From Begonia masoniana (taxonomy: Eukaryota > Streptophyta > Magnoliopsida > Cucurbitales > Begoniaceae), in NCBI GenBank assembly GCA_022432975.1, contig CM039510.1, positions 32,333,023-32,397,022 of the forward strand: 64,000 bases of DNA, in the 5' to 3' direction. Below are positions 21,791 to 32,894 of this stretch, one piece after another (the first letter of the stretch is position 1; every line of letters begins with the position of its first letter). Below the pieces are notes generated by a model. That model ran no database searches. It was not told the origin of the DNA and saw nothing but the letters and a program-made list of their open reading frames with translations. The translations under genes were made by a program, and so were the position numbers.

Positions 21791-24700
21791 ATGGCTAGAC
21801 GACCAGGGAGACCAAGAGTACCTAGGGAGATGCCGAACTTGAGGAATGAAGAAGATTCAAGTGTAATTAGACAGCTGACGGAGTTGATGCGTCAGCAGAC
21901 AGACATTGTGCGACAGCAATCTGACCAGTTAGGTGTGTTATTGAGTCGGGAAACACAAGGAAGTACCAATTCAGGTCACGTCAATGAGCATTCAGGGGAT
22001 AGATTTCGTAGGCTGCAACCACCCACATTTGATGGAAAGTCATCTAACCCGATTGTTGCTGAGGAATGGCTTCGAAAGATTGAGAGCATGTTCAGATGTG
22101 CCAATGTTGGAGACGGAGAGAAAGTCATTTTGGCAACGTTTCATCTAGCAGGGGATGCACAACTTTGGTGGGAGTCGCTGGAGATCACCACCGACATTGC
22201 AACCATGTCCTGGTCGCAATTCAAGGAAGTCTTCTATGAGAAATATTTTAGCACCACTGTCAAGAACGCAAAGAAGGCTGAGTTTTTGAGCTTGAAGCAG
22301 ACTGGGTCTGTGGCAGAGTACAACAGGCAATTCGAGTCTCTGTCAAGGTTTGCTGGATACCTCGTTCATAGAAATGAGGATAAAGTGTTTCAATACCTGC
22401 AAGGTCTAAAGCCAGAGATTTACAGAGGAGTGAAGTACTCAGGCATTAAAGGCTTGTCATTCAGCGAAGTAGTGTCTACTGCATTGGAGGCAGAAGAAGC
22501 TGAAATGAAGTGTGCTGGACCAAAGGAAGCCCCGCGAAAGTTCTTTCAGCCCCACCAGCAGAGAGGGATAAAGAGGCCTGCTGTGGGCCAGGGTAGTCAG
22601 GGTTCTGGAAAGAAGGTACCGGATGCCGAGAAGTTTCCTCAGTGCATGAAATGTATGAAAAATCACCTGGGCGAGTGTAGGTTTGGGACTGGTAAGTGTT
22701 ATAACTGTGAGGAGTTTGGACATTCGTTTAAGGATTGCCCAAAGCCCAGAGTCCTTCGATGTTTTAACTGTAATAAGACTGGCCACGTCATCAGAGACTG
22801 CCCAACGTTGAAGAGTGGCCCTGCTAAAATAAAGTCGAGAATATTTTCTATGATGGAGTCGGGAGAAGGAGACCAGCCTGCTGTTGTGTCAGGTACTATA
22901 TTGGTTAATTCTATGCCTGCTTTTACCTTGCTAGATTCAGGCGCAACGCATTCCTTTGTTGCGTCTACTTTTGCTGATAAGTTGGAAGTACAATCCACCC
23001 CTTCTAAGCATGTATTCAATGTTGCTTTACCCTCTGGTGAGCATTTGCATTCCAATCATGTATTGCATAATTGCATGGTATTAGTAGGGGACAAAAACCT
23101 ACCTGCTGATTTAATTGTTATGGATATAACGGGATTTGATGTAATCCTAGGAATAGACTGGTTGTTTAATCACCACGCCATAATCGATTGTAGGACTGGA
23201 ATAGTTAGTTTCCAACCCCCTGGTAGTTTGAAACATACCTTTCAAGATCTGAAGAAGAGCAAGGAAATGACCGTGATGCCTTCTATAAATAGTAGACCCA
23301 CTCCATGCAGGGAGTATTTGTGCTTTTTGGCCAGCGTTTTAGACACACAACATTTAGGAAGATCAAGTCCCCAAAATGTCTTGGTTGTTCAAGATTTTCC
23401 TGAAGTATTCTTAGATGACCTTCCTGGCTTGCCACCAGATAGGGAAATTGAATTTGTTGTGGATGTTTACCCAGGCGCCGAGCCTGTATCTAAGAATCCT
23501 TATAGACTAGCACCTACAGAGCTTAAAGAATTAAAGAAACAGTTGGAAGAACTATTAGAGAAAGGGTTCATACGCCCAAGCTTTTCGCCGTGGGGTGCAC
23601 CTGTCCTTTTTGTCAAAAAGAAAGATGGATCAATGCGTATGTGCATAGACTATAGGGAATTAAATAAGCTAACTATCAAAAACAAGTATCCCCTACCGAG
23701 AATTGATGACTTATTTGACCAGCTTAGAGGTGCAAAAGTTTTCTCTAAGATTGACCTTAGATCCGGTTATTACCAACTGAAGGTTAAATCCGAAGATATC
23801 CCAAAGACTGCCTTTCGTACTAGGTATGGACATTATGAGTTTTTGGTTATGTCTTTTGGTTTGACAAATGCACCGGCAGCCTTTATGGATCTTATGAATA
23901 GGGTGTTTCACGAGTATTTGGACAAGTTTGTTATTGTATTCATTGATGACATTCTAATTTATTCTAAGACCAAGGAGGAGTACACAAGACACTTAAACTT
24001 AGTATTAGAATTATTGAAGCAGCGCCAACTATACGCCAAGTTTTCTAAGTGTGAATTTTGGTTAGACCAAGTTCACTTTCTAGGACATGTCATCTCTGGA
24101 GAAGGATTATCTGTCGACCCGACTAAAGTTCAAGCAGTCAAGGAATGGCCCCAACCGAAGAATGCTACTGATATTAGAAGTTTTCTTGGACTTGCATGGT
24201 ATTATAGAAAGTTCATTAAAGGATTTTCAAAGATTGCTACACCTCTTACTAAGTTAACAAGGAAAAATGTGAAGTATTTATGGACCGATGAATGTGAGCA
24301 TAGTTTCCAAGCCTTGAAACAGAAACTGACCAATGCTCCAATCCTGACCCTTCCTGCTGAGAATGGTAAATTTAGTATTTATTGTGATGCATCCAAGATT
24401 GGTCTTGGCTGTGTCTTGATGCAAGAAGGAAAAGTGATAGCCTATGCTTCCAAACAGTTGAAAACTCATGAGAAGAATTACCCTACACATGACTTGGAAT
24501 TAGCTGCTGTAGTATTTGCACTCAAGATTTGGAGGCATTATTTATATGGACAATCGTGTGAAATATTTTCAGATCATAAGAGTCTAAAGTACATTTTCAC
24601 ACAGAAGGAACTAAACATGAGGCAACGTAGATGGTTGGAATTTGTAAAGGACTATGACTTTGAGATTAAGTATCATCCCGGTAAGGCGAATGTTGTGGCA

Positions 24701-25546
24701 GACGCTTTGAGTAGGGTGACTCCATCGGTTGCTACGTTGATTCTAGACATACCGATAGCCTTAGAGACTGAATTCTTAGGGTTTAACCTTGAAGCAGTAT
24801 CTAGTGTGTCAGCCATGCTTTCGGCCATATCTTTGAGGCCTACTATTTTGGAAAGAATAAAAGAAGTTCAAATGAATGACGCTGAATGCAACAAGTATAA
24901 ATTGTGCATGGATTCTACTGATAGGACGAATTTCAGCTGCTCGGTTGATGGAATTCTCAAGTTTCAAAATAGATGGTTTGTTCTGGCTGATACTGAACTT
25001 AGAAAGGAAATTCTATCCGAGGCACACTCTTCTAGGCTCTCTGTTCATCCTGGAAGTACTAAAATGTACAGAGACCTTAAGCAGCATTACTGGTGGCCTA
25101 ATATGAAAAGAAATGTGGCAGAGCACGTAGGGTCATGCTTGATCTGCCAGCAAGTTAAGGCTGAACATCAGAGGCCTGCAGGGATATTACAACCCCTATC
25201 AGTTCCGGAATGGAAGTGGGATCAAGTGACAATGGATTTTGTTACAGTATTGCCTAGAACAGCAAAAGGACATGATGCAATTTGGGTAGTAGTTGATCGT
25301 TTGACCAAATCCGCCCATTTTCTGCCTATAAAGATAACACATTCGATGGATCAACTTGCAGAGTTGTATGTGCAAGAAATCATTAGATTGCATGGAGTTC
25401 CAAGCACTATAGTTTCAGACCGAGACTCTAGATTTACATCTAAGTTTTGGAAAAGTTTGCATAAGGCTATGGGAACACAATTAACTTTAGCACGGCCTTT
25501 CACCCTCAAACTGATGGACAATCCGAGAGAACTATTCAGATTCTAG
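21791..25546 (+). CDS. Element B gag-protease-RT-RNase H-integrase polyprotein (frameshifted near the end)
   Basis: This is the longest retrotransposon frame in the window. I prefer ATG 21791 ([11 protein letters not shown]) over 21749 because element G keeps the same start. Counted from 21749, the gag domain covers about residues 100-270. Two CCHC knuckles follow ([14 protein letters not shown] near 316, [14 protein letters not shown] near 338). Protease [10 protein letters not shown] is near 393. The RT has [13 protein letters not shown] near 664 and [10 protein letters not shown] near 729. RNase [14 protein letters not shown] is near 875. Integrase HHCC starts near 1093, and the first two catalytic aspartates (MDF, SDRDSRF) are present. 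A one-base deletion near 25485 shifts the frame before the catalytic glutamate, so residues after about 1246 are out of frame. Otherwise the frame has no internal stop. Confidence 0.92.
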   Translation: MARRPGRPRVPREMPNLRNEEDSSVIRQLTELMRQQTDIVRQQSDQLGVLLSRETQGSTNSGHVNEHSGDRFRRLQPPTFDGKSSNPIVAEEWLRKIESMFRCANVGDGEKVILATFHLAGDAQLWWESLEITTDIATMSWSQFKEVFYEKYFSTTVKNAKKAEFLSLKQTGSVAEYNRQFESLSRFAGYLVHRNEDKVFQYLQGLKPEIYRGVKYSGIKGLSFSEVVSTALEAEEAEMKCAGPKEAPRKFFQPHQQRGIKRPAVGQGSQGSGKKVPDAEKFPQCMKCMKNHLGECRFGTGKCYNCEEFGHSFKDCPKPRVLRCFNCNKTGHVIRDCPTLKSGPAKIKSRIFSMMESGEGDQPAVVSGTILVNSMPAFTLLDSGATHSFVASTFADKLEVQSTPSKHVFNVALPSGEHLHSNHVLHNCMVLVGDKNLPADLIVMDITGFDVILGIDWLFNHHAIIDCRTGIVSFQPPGSLKHTFQDLKKSKEMTVMPSINSRPTPCREYLCFLASVLDTQHLGRSSPQNVLVVQDFPEVFLDDLPGLPPDREIEFVVDVYPGAEPVSKNPYRLAPTELKELKKQLEELLEKGFIRPSFSPWGAPVLFVKKKDGSMRMCIDYRELNKLTIKNKYPLPRIDDLFDQLRGAKVFSKIDLRSGYYQLKVKSEDIPKTAFRTRYGHYEFLVMSFGLTNAPAAFMDLMNRVFHEYLDKFVIVFIDDILIYSKTKEEYTRHLNLVLELLKQRQLYAKFSKCEFWLDQVHFLGHVISGEGLSVDPTKVQAVKEWPQPKNATDIRSFLGLAWYYRKFIKGFSKIATPLTKLTRKNVKYLWTDECEHSFQALKQKLTNAPILTLPAENGKFSIYCDASKIGLGCVLMQEGKVIAYASKQLKTHEKNYPTHDLELAAVVFALKIWRHYLYGQSCEIFSDHKSLKYIFTQKELNMRQRRWLEFVKDYDFEIKYHPGKANVVADALSRVTPSVATLILDIPIALETEFLGFNLEAVSSVSAMLSAISLRPTILERIKEVQMNDAECNKYKLCMDSTDRTNFSCSVDGILKFQNRWFVLADTELRKEILSEAHSSRLSVHPGSTKMYRDLKQHYWWPNMKRNVAEHVGSCLICQQVKAEHQRPAGILQPLSVPEWKWDQVTMDFVTVLPRTAKGHDAIWVVVDRLTKSAHFLPIKITHSMDQLAELYVQEIIRLHGVPSTIVSDRDSRFTSKFWKSLHKAMGTQLTLARPFTLKLMDNPRELFRF

Positions 25547-25621
25547 AAGATATGCTCCGTGCATGTGTTTTAGATTTCCAAGGCTCTTGGAGTAAGTACC
25601 TAGCTCTGGTAGAGTTCTCTT
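25487..25621 (+). pseudogene. Element B integrase continuation, cut by element C
   Basis: After the frameshift the integrase reads on in another frame with [16 protein letters not shown], which contains the catalytic glutamate, then [17 protein letters not shown]. It reaches the insertion site of element C at 25621. The rest of the domain continues at 35658. Confidence 0.88.
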
Positions 25622-25782
25622 TGTAACACCCGACATTTCGGCCAGGTGATTTTCTGACCATTTTCATTGTCACCCTCTTATTTAACCTTTATGATTTAAA
25701 ATTTAATGTTAAGATAAATTATTACAAGTTAAGAAAAACTAGGTTGGGTGGCAGTTTTGTAAATTAAAATCGATGGATTTAG

Positions 25783-25790
25783 TATAAATA
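25783..25790 (+). promoter_or_regulatory. TATA box of element C 5' LTR
   Basis: TATAAATA, followed by a purine-rich stretch, then a pyrimidine-rich leader about 50-90 bp downstream. The identical motif is at 33054-33061 in the 3' LTR. Position and sequence fit a Pol II core promoter. Confidence 0.7.
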
Positions 25791-26601
25791 GGAAATGGAA
25801 ACCTTAAATCTCATTTTATTGCCACTGTAGCCGACATTCCCTCTCGGCGATTTCTTCTCTTCCAAGTTCTTGCTCTCGGCTACCAAACTTTCCTCTGCCG
25901 ACGACCGGTTTCGAGCTTGCTCTTCTCTGCAAATCCACACCCGAGGTATGAAATGGACAATGTAGTCATTCATTAGTAAATAGAGCTCTGTTTTCAGCTC
26001 GTCACTGAGTTCGGATATTTTTAGCAGTGGCCGAGTAGCTTTAGACTTTTTAAAATCTGAGAGTAGAAATGTCATCCCGAATCGATTCTGAGCATTTTCA
26101 GTAACCAACTCGGATTTAATCAATGGTAAAACCTGTCCACCTAGTTTCGGATTTCAGACTGCAGTGTGTCAACAGAGGAATCGGAATGACTTTAGCTGTT
26201 AGATCCTAGGATGGTTTATGATTAGGAGTATTAGGACTTTGTTTTAACTACTGTAATGTACATGTTTTAGGTGAAGAAGTTTAAAGGAAAGAAGCTCGGA
26301 TTGCTAAGGAATCCAGGTAAGTGAATGTGTTAAGATTTCCGGCCACTAGGGCCCTACACCGCAAGGGTATTAGGAAATCACTGAAATGTTAACTTGTTGA
26401 CTATGATTTGTTATTTCCACGACATGAAGAAGTTGTGTAAGTAAATGTAAAGTTACAGGATGTTCTACTTGTCCTTATGGTATGACTTTTCTCTGTGAAC
26501 CTCATGTCTATGCATTATGCCCACGTTTATGATTAAGTAGAGAACATGAAAAGTAAATGTAACCATAATTAAGTGCAGAACGGGGAAAAGACTATGCTAT
26601 G

Positions 26602-26800
26602 TATGACTCGCGAATTCTCCCACTGGTGGAGGTCGAGTAATGATATGTATGACTCGCGAAATCTCCCACTGGTGGAGGCCGAGTTAATGATATGTATGGC
26701 TCGCGAATTCTCCCACTGGGGAGGCCGAGTGATGTATCATGATTGCCGCGATAGGCAAATGATTATGTACGACTGCCGCGATAGGCAAATGACTATGTAC
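26602..26800 (+). repeat. Short tandem repeats in the putative second intron of C 5' LTR
   Basis: Three copies of a 46-47 bp unit (ATGACTCGCGAATTCTCCC, ACTGGTGGAGGCCGAGT) are followed by two copies of a 31-bp unit (TGCCGCGATAGGCAAATGA). The same array is at about 33868-34070 in the 3' LTR. Confidence 0.9.
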
Positions 26801-27336
26801 CCCAGTCTTCCTCCCTCGTTCCCTGCCTTAATACATGTTATGTAAAGGATAAAGATGAACATGAATGAAGAATGGTTTATGAACTTATGTCCCTTTAAAT
26901 TGTGTACTCATGTATATCTGTCAGCATGCATTCCTTACTAAGCATTAGGCTTATAGTTAAACCTTATGGTGTAGGTGAAGAAGGTTCAGGTGAGGATGTT
27001 ATGTTCAAAGAGGATGCTTAAGGCTGGTTGCTGGAGGATGCTCAAGGTGACAGTGCGGGACTGGAGAGGCGATTTATGACCCCTGGTTAAGACTCTTATG
27101 TTACAGTATGTTAAAGAATATGGTAGTTTAAGTAGGATGAGATTATTTAAAACGTTGAGCTTTGAAACTGTCTAGTGGATCACTGAGTCAGGGAATGATT
27201 ATATAGATTTATAAATGGTCAGTTGCTTAAGTCTTCCGCTATATGCATTTTGAATGAGTTGTGTTTTCTTTCTGTTGGAAGGAGTCATTTGATGATTTAG
27301 AGTTCTCTACCGTAAGACGGAAGCTGGAAGAGGTAG

Positions 27337-27830
27337 TCTTCCGGCTGACGCCATCGGCAGATGCCGAAGGAATAGTTGTTGATGGTTTAGTCTTCCGGCT
27401 GACGTCATCGGCAGATGCCGAAGGGTAGTTGTTTGTTGGTTTAGTCTTCCGGCTGACGTCATCGGCAGATGCCGAGAGTTAATTGTTTGATGGTTTAGTC
27501 TTCCGGCTGACGTCATCGGCAGATGCCGAAGGGTAGTTGTTTGTTGGTTTAGTCTTCCGGCTGACGTCATCGGCAGATGCCGAAGATAGTTGTATGATGG
27601 TTTAGTCTTCCGGCTGACGTCATCGGCAGATGCCGAAGAATAGTTGTATGATGGTTTAGTCTTCTGGACGACGTCACCGGAAGATGTAAAATGTGTTTTG
27701 TCGCTTAGCGACCGGAAGATGTAAAATGTGTTTTGTCGCTTAGCGACCGGAAGATGTAAAATGTGTTTTGTCGCTTAGCGACCGGAAGATGTAAATATGT
27801 CTTGTCGCTTAGTGACCGAATGATGTTTTA
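27337..27830 (+). repeat. 54-bp TGACGTCA minisatellite and 33-bp repeats in C 5' LTR
   Basis: Six copies of a 54-bp unit contain GTCTTCCGGC, TGACGTCA and TCGGCAGATGCCGAAG, plus one degenerate copy with GACGACGTCACCGG. Four copies of a 33-bp unit follow (GACCGGAAGATGTAAAATG, TTTTGTCGCTTAGC). The 54-bp unit is clearly related to the 48-bp unit of element A. Confidence 0.93.
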
Positions 27831-28279
27831 ATTTAGCACGCGAGGCCCACGTGCCCACCGGAAGATGTCTCCTTTTAGGTGATGATAAGCGAGTCACGCG
27901 TAATACACGTGATGACCGGACGACTAAATTTCTGAGGGTTGTCAACGCATGCAACCTATGCAGACCCGAGTGGTATTTTGTTAAGAGAATTGAGGGCACT
28001 TCCTCTTTTCCCGAAATTGTCAAGAAACCGACTGACCGAGTCCAGTCGCTCGACTCTGTGAAAGTTTGAGCCGACGAGGCGTGGGAAGTTGGGCATGAGA
28101 GGGTTCGTCTTCCTTAATGGTTCTGCGTCTCTATTACCAGTTTAGAAAAAAAATATATATGTAAATGTGAAAGTCTGTTGAGAGATAGTAAGTGAATGTA
28201 ATAATAGTAAAAGTCAAGCAAACGATTAATGAAAGGACATGAACACGTGACGGGCTCCTGGCCGGGGTCGTTACAATTG

Positions 28280-28290
28280 TGGTATCAGAG
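28280..28290 (+). other. Primer binding site of element C
   Basis: TGGTATCAGAG, followed by CAAAACC, lies four bases after the 5' LTR. It matches the initiator-Met-tRNA complement. Confidence 0.92.
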
Positions 28291-28434
28291 CAAAACCAGG
28301 TTCTAAACCGATTCTGCAGACTGCCTCCCAGCACTGACTGTCACTTGAGCACACCTCAGCAACTGTAAGTGTTTATGATTTCATGTATGTCATTAAGTTA
28401 AGTTATGCCTGTAATGAATTGCCAGGAATCCCAA

Positions 28435-29845
28435 GATGGTTAGAGGTCAACAGAGAGAGGCCAATGAGGATAGCAATGCTATTGCTCAGTTGACTGAGTT
28501 GGTCATGCTGCCAATCTCACCAGATAGAACGACTGATGACAGCTAGAGAAGAACAAGGCAACTCCAGTACTAACGCAACTCATGATCACGGGGGTGAGCG
28601 CTTTCACCGGCTTCGACCCCCGGTGTTTAATGGGTATGTTTCAGATCCTGTCCATGCTGAGGAGTGGATCCGAAAGATTGAAGACATGTTTAAGTATGCA
28701 AAGGTTGACGAAGGGATAAGGTCACCTATGCTGTCTTTCATTTGGAGTTAAGTGCAAAGCATTGGTGGGACTCGATCCAGAGCACCCCTAATGCCGAAGC
28801 TATGACCTGGGGGATGTTCAAGACTGCCTTCTTCGACAAGTACTTCAATAGGACTGTTCGGGCCAACAAGAAGAAGGAGTTTATGAATCTACGACAAACT
28901 GGCTCTGTGACGGATTATATATGTGAATTTGATGCTTTATCACGGTTTGCTCCCCGTATGATTGAGGATGAGGAAGATAAGATCTACCAGTTTGTTCAAG
29001 GACTGAAGCCAAGTCTGTACATGAAAGTGAAGACTGCCGGGATACATAATGTACCTTATGGTGAAGTGACGGCTAAGGCCTTGGAGCTAGAAGAGGCAGA
29101 AATGACAGCATATGCACAACGCGAACAGCCAAAGAAACTCATGAAGGACGCTCAGCCGCCACCACGTCAGAACAAGGGTTGGCAGCCACGACAGAACAGG
29201 GGACCACAGCAACAACAGCATGGAATGAAGAGGCCCCTCAACCAGAATGATGACCAGGGAAAAGGAAAGAGACCTCTGGCGCCTCTATGCCCTACATGTC
29301 AGAGGAACCACCCTGGTGAGTGCAAGTTGCTTTCTGGCCGCTGTTTCAGGTGTGATAAGACCGGACACATGGTCAGAGATTGTCCCATGCCGCCAGACCC
29401 GAACCTTGCAAGGGTTGTACCCAGAGTGTATGCATTGATGGAAGATGAGGGAGCTGATCAACATACAGTCATATCAGGTACCATCATGATTTGTGGTTTT
29501 GCTGCTTATACACTCATAGATACAGGGGCCACACACTCGTTTATATCAACCTTGTTTGTATGCAAACATAGCATAGGACCCTTACCAGCTGAAAGGTTAT
29601 ATAGTGTTGTGTTGCCATCAGGGAGGTCCCTACATTCAGAGCAGATTGTTAAGGGTGACGTCGTGTCCTTAGGGGATAAGAATCTCTATGCGGAATTAAT
29701 TGTCATTGACATAAGAGGGTATGAAGTAATATTAGGGATGGATTGGTTATTTAGACATCATGCCACGATAAGTTGTCGATCTGGAATAGTTGATTTTAGA
29801 CCCCCAAATGATAACCATTATTCCTTCCAAGCTATTCCTAAATAA
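28435..29845 (+). pseudogene. Element C gag and protease, frameshifted
   Basis: The frame starts MVRGQQREANEDSN at 28435 and shifts near 28510 and again near 28735. The main gag part is open from 28742 to 29845. It includes FDKYFNRTVRANKKKEFMNL, the CCHC knuckle CFRCDKTGHMVRDC near 29344-29385, and protease YTLIDTGATHSFIS near 29508-29550. The stop TAA at 29843 is caused by a local indel, because homologous sequence resumes at 29884. The capsid, knuckle and protease residues themselves are intact. Confidence 0.88.
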
Positions 29846-29883
29846 GTAAGATACCAATTATATCCTCACTAGAAATATACCGA

Positions 29884-31278
29884 ATGCTGAGAGGTGGTTG
29901 TGAGAGCTACCTGGCTAGTGTAATAGATGACCGGGTGAAGAATAAAATTGAGCTACAGGATATTCCTATAGTCCGAGAGTTTCCCGAGGCATTCTTAGAT
30001 GATTTACCGGGTATACCACCTGATAGGGAAATAGAATTTGTGATTGATACATACCCCGAGGCATCACCTGTATCCAAAAATCCTTACCGTATGGCACCTG
30101 TTGAGTTGAAAGAATTGAAGGTTCAACTGCAGGAATTGGTTGACAAGGGATTTATTCGCCCCAGCAGTTCTCCTTGGGGTGCACCAGTCTTATTTGTAAG
30201 GAAGAAGGATGGTTCTCTTAGAATGTGCATAGACCTACAGGGAACTAAATAAGTTGACAATCAAGAATAGGTACCCCTTACCCAGGATTGACGATTTGTT
30301 TGACCAATTGCAAGGAGCTAAGGTATTTTCAAAGATAGATTTACGTTCGGGTTATTACCAACTGAAGGTTAAAGAAGGAGATATACCAAAGACAGCCTTC
30401 AGAACCCGCTATGGACATTATGAATTCTTAGTCATGTCGTTTGGTTTGACAAACGCCCCTGCCGCTTTTATGGATCTAATGAACCGTGTGTTTCGTGAGT
30501 ATTTGGATAAATTTGTGATTGTATTCATAGATGATATCTTGATATATTCCCGAACTGTGGCTGACCATGAAGAACATTTGAAAGTAGTTTTGACGACATT
30601 GAAGGAGCATCAACTTTACGCCAAGCTGTCTAAGTGTGAGTTTTGGTTAGATAAGGTTAATTTCCTTGGCCATGTAGTTTCTGCTAATGGCATATCTGTG
30701 GACCCAACCAAATTCAGGCAGTAAAAGATTGGCCTCAACCTAAGAATGCCAGTGAAGTCCGCAGCTTCCTTGGATTGGCAGGCTATTACAGAAAATTCAT
30801 CAAGGGATTTTCTATGATAGCTAAACCCCTGACAGGTTTGACAAAGAAGGACATTAAGTATTCTTGGACTGAAGCCTGTGAAGATAGCTTCCAGACGTTA
30901 AAACTGAAGTTAACAACAGCTCCTGTTTTGACCCTCCCAACCGAAGAAGGAAAATTTAGTGTTTACTGTGATGCTTCTAAAGTCGGTTTAGGTTGTGTTC
31001 TGATGCAAGAGGGTAAAGTTATAGCGTATGCTTCTAGGCAGCTAAAAGTTACGAGCAAAATTACCCCGCCCATGATCTAGAATTAGCTACCGTTGTTTTT
31101 GCCTTGAAGATTTGGAGACACTATCTATATGGACAGCAATGTGAGGTGTTTTCTGACCATAAAAGTCTAAAGTACCTCTTCACACAGAAGGAATTGAACA
31201 TGAGACAGAGACGTTGGTTGGAATTTGTCAAGGACTATGATTTTGAGATCAAGTATCACCCGGGGAGGCTAACTCTGT
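29884..31278 (+). pseudogene. Element C reverse transcriptase and RNase H, frameshifted
   Basis: The RT begins with [16 protein letters not shown] and includes [20 protein letters not shown] to a one-base insertion near 30236. It resumes at 30254 with [27 protein letters not shown] and the intact catalytic [13 protein letters not shown]. Further one-base losses near 30715 and 31050 break the connection and the RNase H domain ([16 protein letters not shown]). Another break lies near 31268. All catalytic blocks are present. Only single-base indels disable it. Confidence 0.88.
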
Positions 31279-31288
31279 AGCTGATGCG

Positions 31289-32854
31289 TTGAGTAGGATG
31301 TCAACAACAATGCAGCCCGTGATTTCAACCATGTCTATACCCTTAAGAACAGAAGTTCAGAAATTTGACTTGGAGATAGTTCCGGAGTTATCAGTCTTGC
31401 TCGCTAAGTTAACTATTCAGCCAACAATTTTGGAAAAGATCAAGGATGCACAACAGAAGGATTCAGTGGAAAATATCAGCATGATGGATAAGTTGAAGGA
31501 CACCACCTCCGAGTTCAGTCTCTCCAAGGATGGGATCCTGAGGTTTAGAAATCGGTGGTGCATTCCTAATGATGTGGAATTGCGTAAGTTGATCTTGGCT
31601 GAGGCGCACTCCTCTTCCTTTTCCGTACATCCTGGCTGCACCAAGATGTACCGAGACCTGAAGTTACAGTACTGGTGGCCTAACCTAAAAAGGGATGTTG
31701 CTAAGTATGTAGAGTCCTGTTTAGTATGCCAACAAGTCAAAGCCGAGCACCAACGTCCAGGAGGTACTCTTCAGCCGTTGCCTATTCCCGAGTGGAAGTG
31801 GGAACACATAGCCATGGATTTCGTAGTAGGACTACCTAAGACGACAAAAGGGCATGATTGTATTTGGGTTGTGGTGGATAGACTGACAAAATCGGCCCAT
31901 TTCTTACCTGTAAGGACCACCTATACGATGGACCAATTTGCTGATCTTTATGTTCAGGAAATTATTAGGTTGCATGGGATCCCTGTATCCATTGTCTCTG
32001 ACCGTGACCCCAGGTTCACCTCTCGATTCTGGAAAAGTTTGCAAGGTACATTGGGTACAAGGTTATCTTTCAGCACAGCTTTTCACCCACAGACCGATGG
32101 CCAGTCAGAAAGGACGATTCAAATACTCGAAGATATGTTGAGAGCATGTGTACTTGACTTTCAGACAACTTGGAGCAGACAATTACCTCTAGTTGAGTTC
32201 TCCTACAATAACAGTTATCAGTCCACCATTGGTATGGCACCTTATGAAGCACTGTATGGTAGGAAATGTAGGTCACCTCTTTATTGGGACGAGGTTGGTG
32301 AAGCAAAACTCCTTGGGCCTGATATTCTGCAGCAAATGTCAGATAAGATTACCACTATTCGGAAAAGAATGATGACTGCACAAAGCCGACAGAAGTGTTA
32401 CGCAGATCAAAGGAGAAGGGAACTCGAGTTTTCGGTAGGAGATGAAGTATTCTTAAAGGTGTCACCATTTAGAGGAGTCTTAAGATTTGGCAAGAAGGGA
32501 AAACTTAATCCTAGATTCATTGGACCCTTCCCTGTCTTAGCAAAAATCGGGAGTACAGCTTACAGACTGCAACTGCCTCCATCATTGGATAAAGTTCATA
32601 ATGTCTTCCATGTGTCAATGTTAAGGAAGTGCATGCGTGATCCGATGCAGGTCATCCAGCCATCGGATATTGGTTTAGAGCCGACACTAGAGTATGAGGA
32701 GAAACCGATACAGATACTGGAATATGCAGTCAAGACTCTGAGAAACAAAGAGATCCCTTTGGTGAAAGTTTTATGGACAAATCACGGCATTGAAGAGGCC
32801 ACATGGGAAAGGAAGCAGGAGATGTTGGACAAATATCCTAAGTTATTTGCTTGA
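31289..32854 (+). CDS. Element C integrase with chromodomain-like C-terminus
   Basis: One open frame of 521 codons covers the end of RNase H, the integrase and the tail. The zinc domain has HSSSFSVHPGCTKM and [12 protein letters not shown]. The catalytic D, D and E lie in [20 protein letters not shown] and DGQSERTIQ. The C-terminal region has [20 protein letters not shown] and LNPRFIGPFPVL. It ends with IPLVKVLWTNHGIEEATWE, the chromodomain-like module typical of Tekay/Del chromoviruses. There is no independent start: the frame is the 3' part of a polyprotein. It is the best-preserved integrase in the window. Confidence 0.9.
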   Translation: MSRMSTTMQPVISTMSIPLRTEVQKFDLEIVPELSVLLAKLTIQPTILEKIKDAQQKDSVENISMMDKLKDTTSEFSLSKDGILRFRNRWCIPNDVELRKLILAEAHSSSFSVHPGCTKMYRDLKLQYWWPNLKRDVAKYVESCLVCQQVKAEHQRPGGTLQPLPIPEWKWEHIAMDFVVGLPKTTKGHDCIWVVVDRLTKSAHFLPVRTTYTMDQFADLYVQEIIRLHGIPVSIVSDRDPRFTSRFWKSLQGTLGTRLSFSTAFHPQTDGQSERTIQILEDMLRACVLDFQTTWSRQLPLVEFSYNNSYQSTIGMAPYEALYGRKCRSPLYWDEVGEAKLLGPDILQQMSDKITTIRKRMMTAQSRQKCYADQRRRELEFSVGDEVFLKVSPFRGVLRFGKKGKLNPRFIGPFPVLAKIGSTAYRLQLPPSLDKVHNVFHVSMLRKCMRDPMQVIQPSDIGLEPTLEYEEKPIQILEYAVKTLRNKEIPLVKVLWTNHGIEEATWERKQEMLDKYPKLFA

Positions 32855-32880
32855 GCAATTTTCGAGGACGAAAATTTGTT

Positions 32881-32894
32881 TAAGGAGGGGTGGA
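32881..32894 (+). other. Polypurine tract of element C
   Basis: TAAGGAGGGGTGGA directly precedes the TGTAACACCCGAC start of the 3' LTR. Confidence 0.88.

Larger units (their letters stand above)
25622..28275 (+). mobile_element. Element C, 5' LTR
   Basis: The LTR runs from TGTAACACCCGAC to CGGGGTCGTTACA. The 5 bp before it (CTCTT, 25617-25621) match the 5 bp after the 3' LTR. A TATAAATA box lies at 25783-25790, only about 160 bp into the LTR, so U3 is short. The leader is pyrimidine-rich and ends CGAG|GTATGA at 25945/25946. The mini-exon-like segment is 26271-26316 (46 nt), between TGTTTTAG and GTAAGT. CTAAGCATTAGGCTTAT and GTGTAG|GTGAAG end the second putative intron at 26974 (658 nt). The 3' LTR is almost identical but about 109 bp longer. 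Confidence 0.95.

Noticed and set aside
27775..28069. Small frames in the end of LTR C, repeated at 35121-35477
   Set aside because: They are present in both LTRs simply because the LTRs are copies. They have no domain and change length with single indels.
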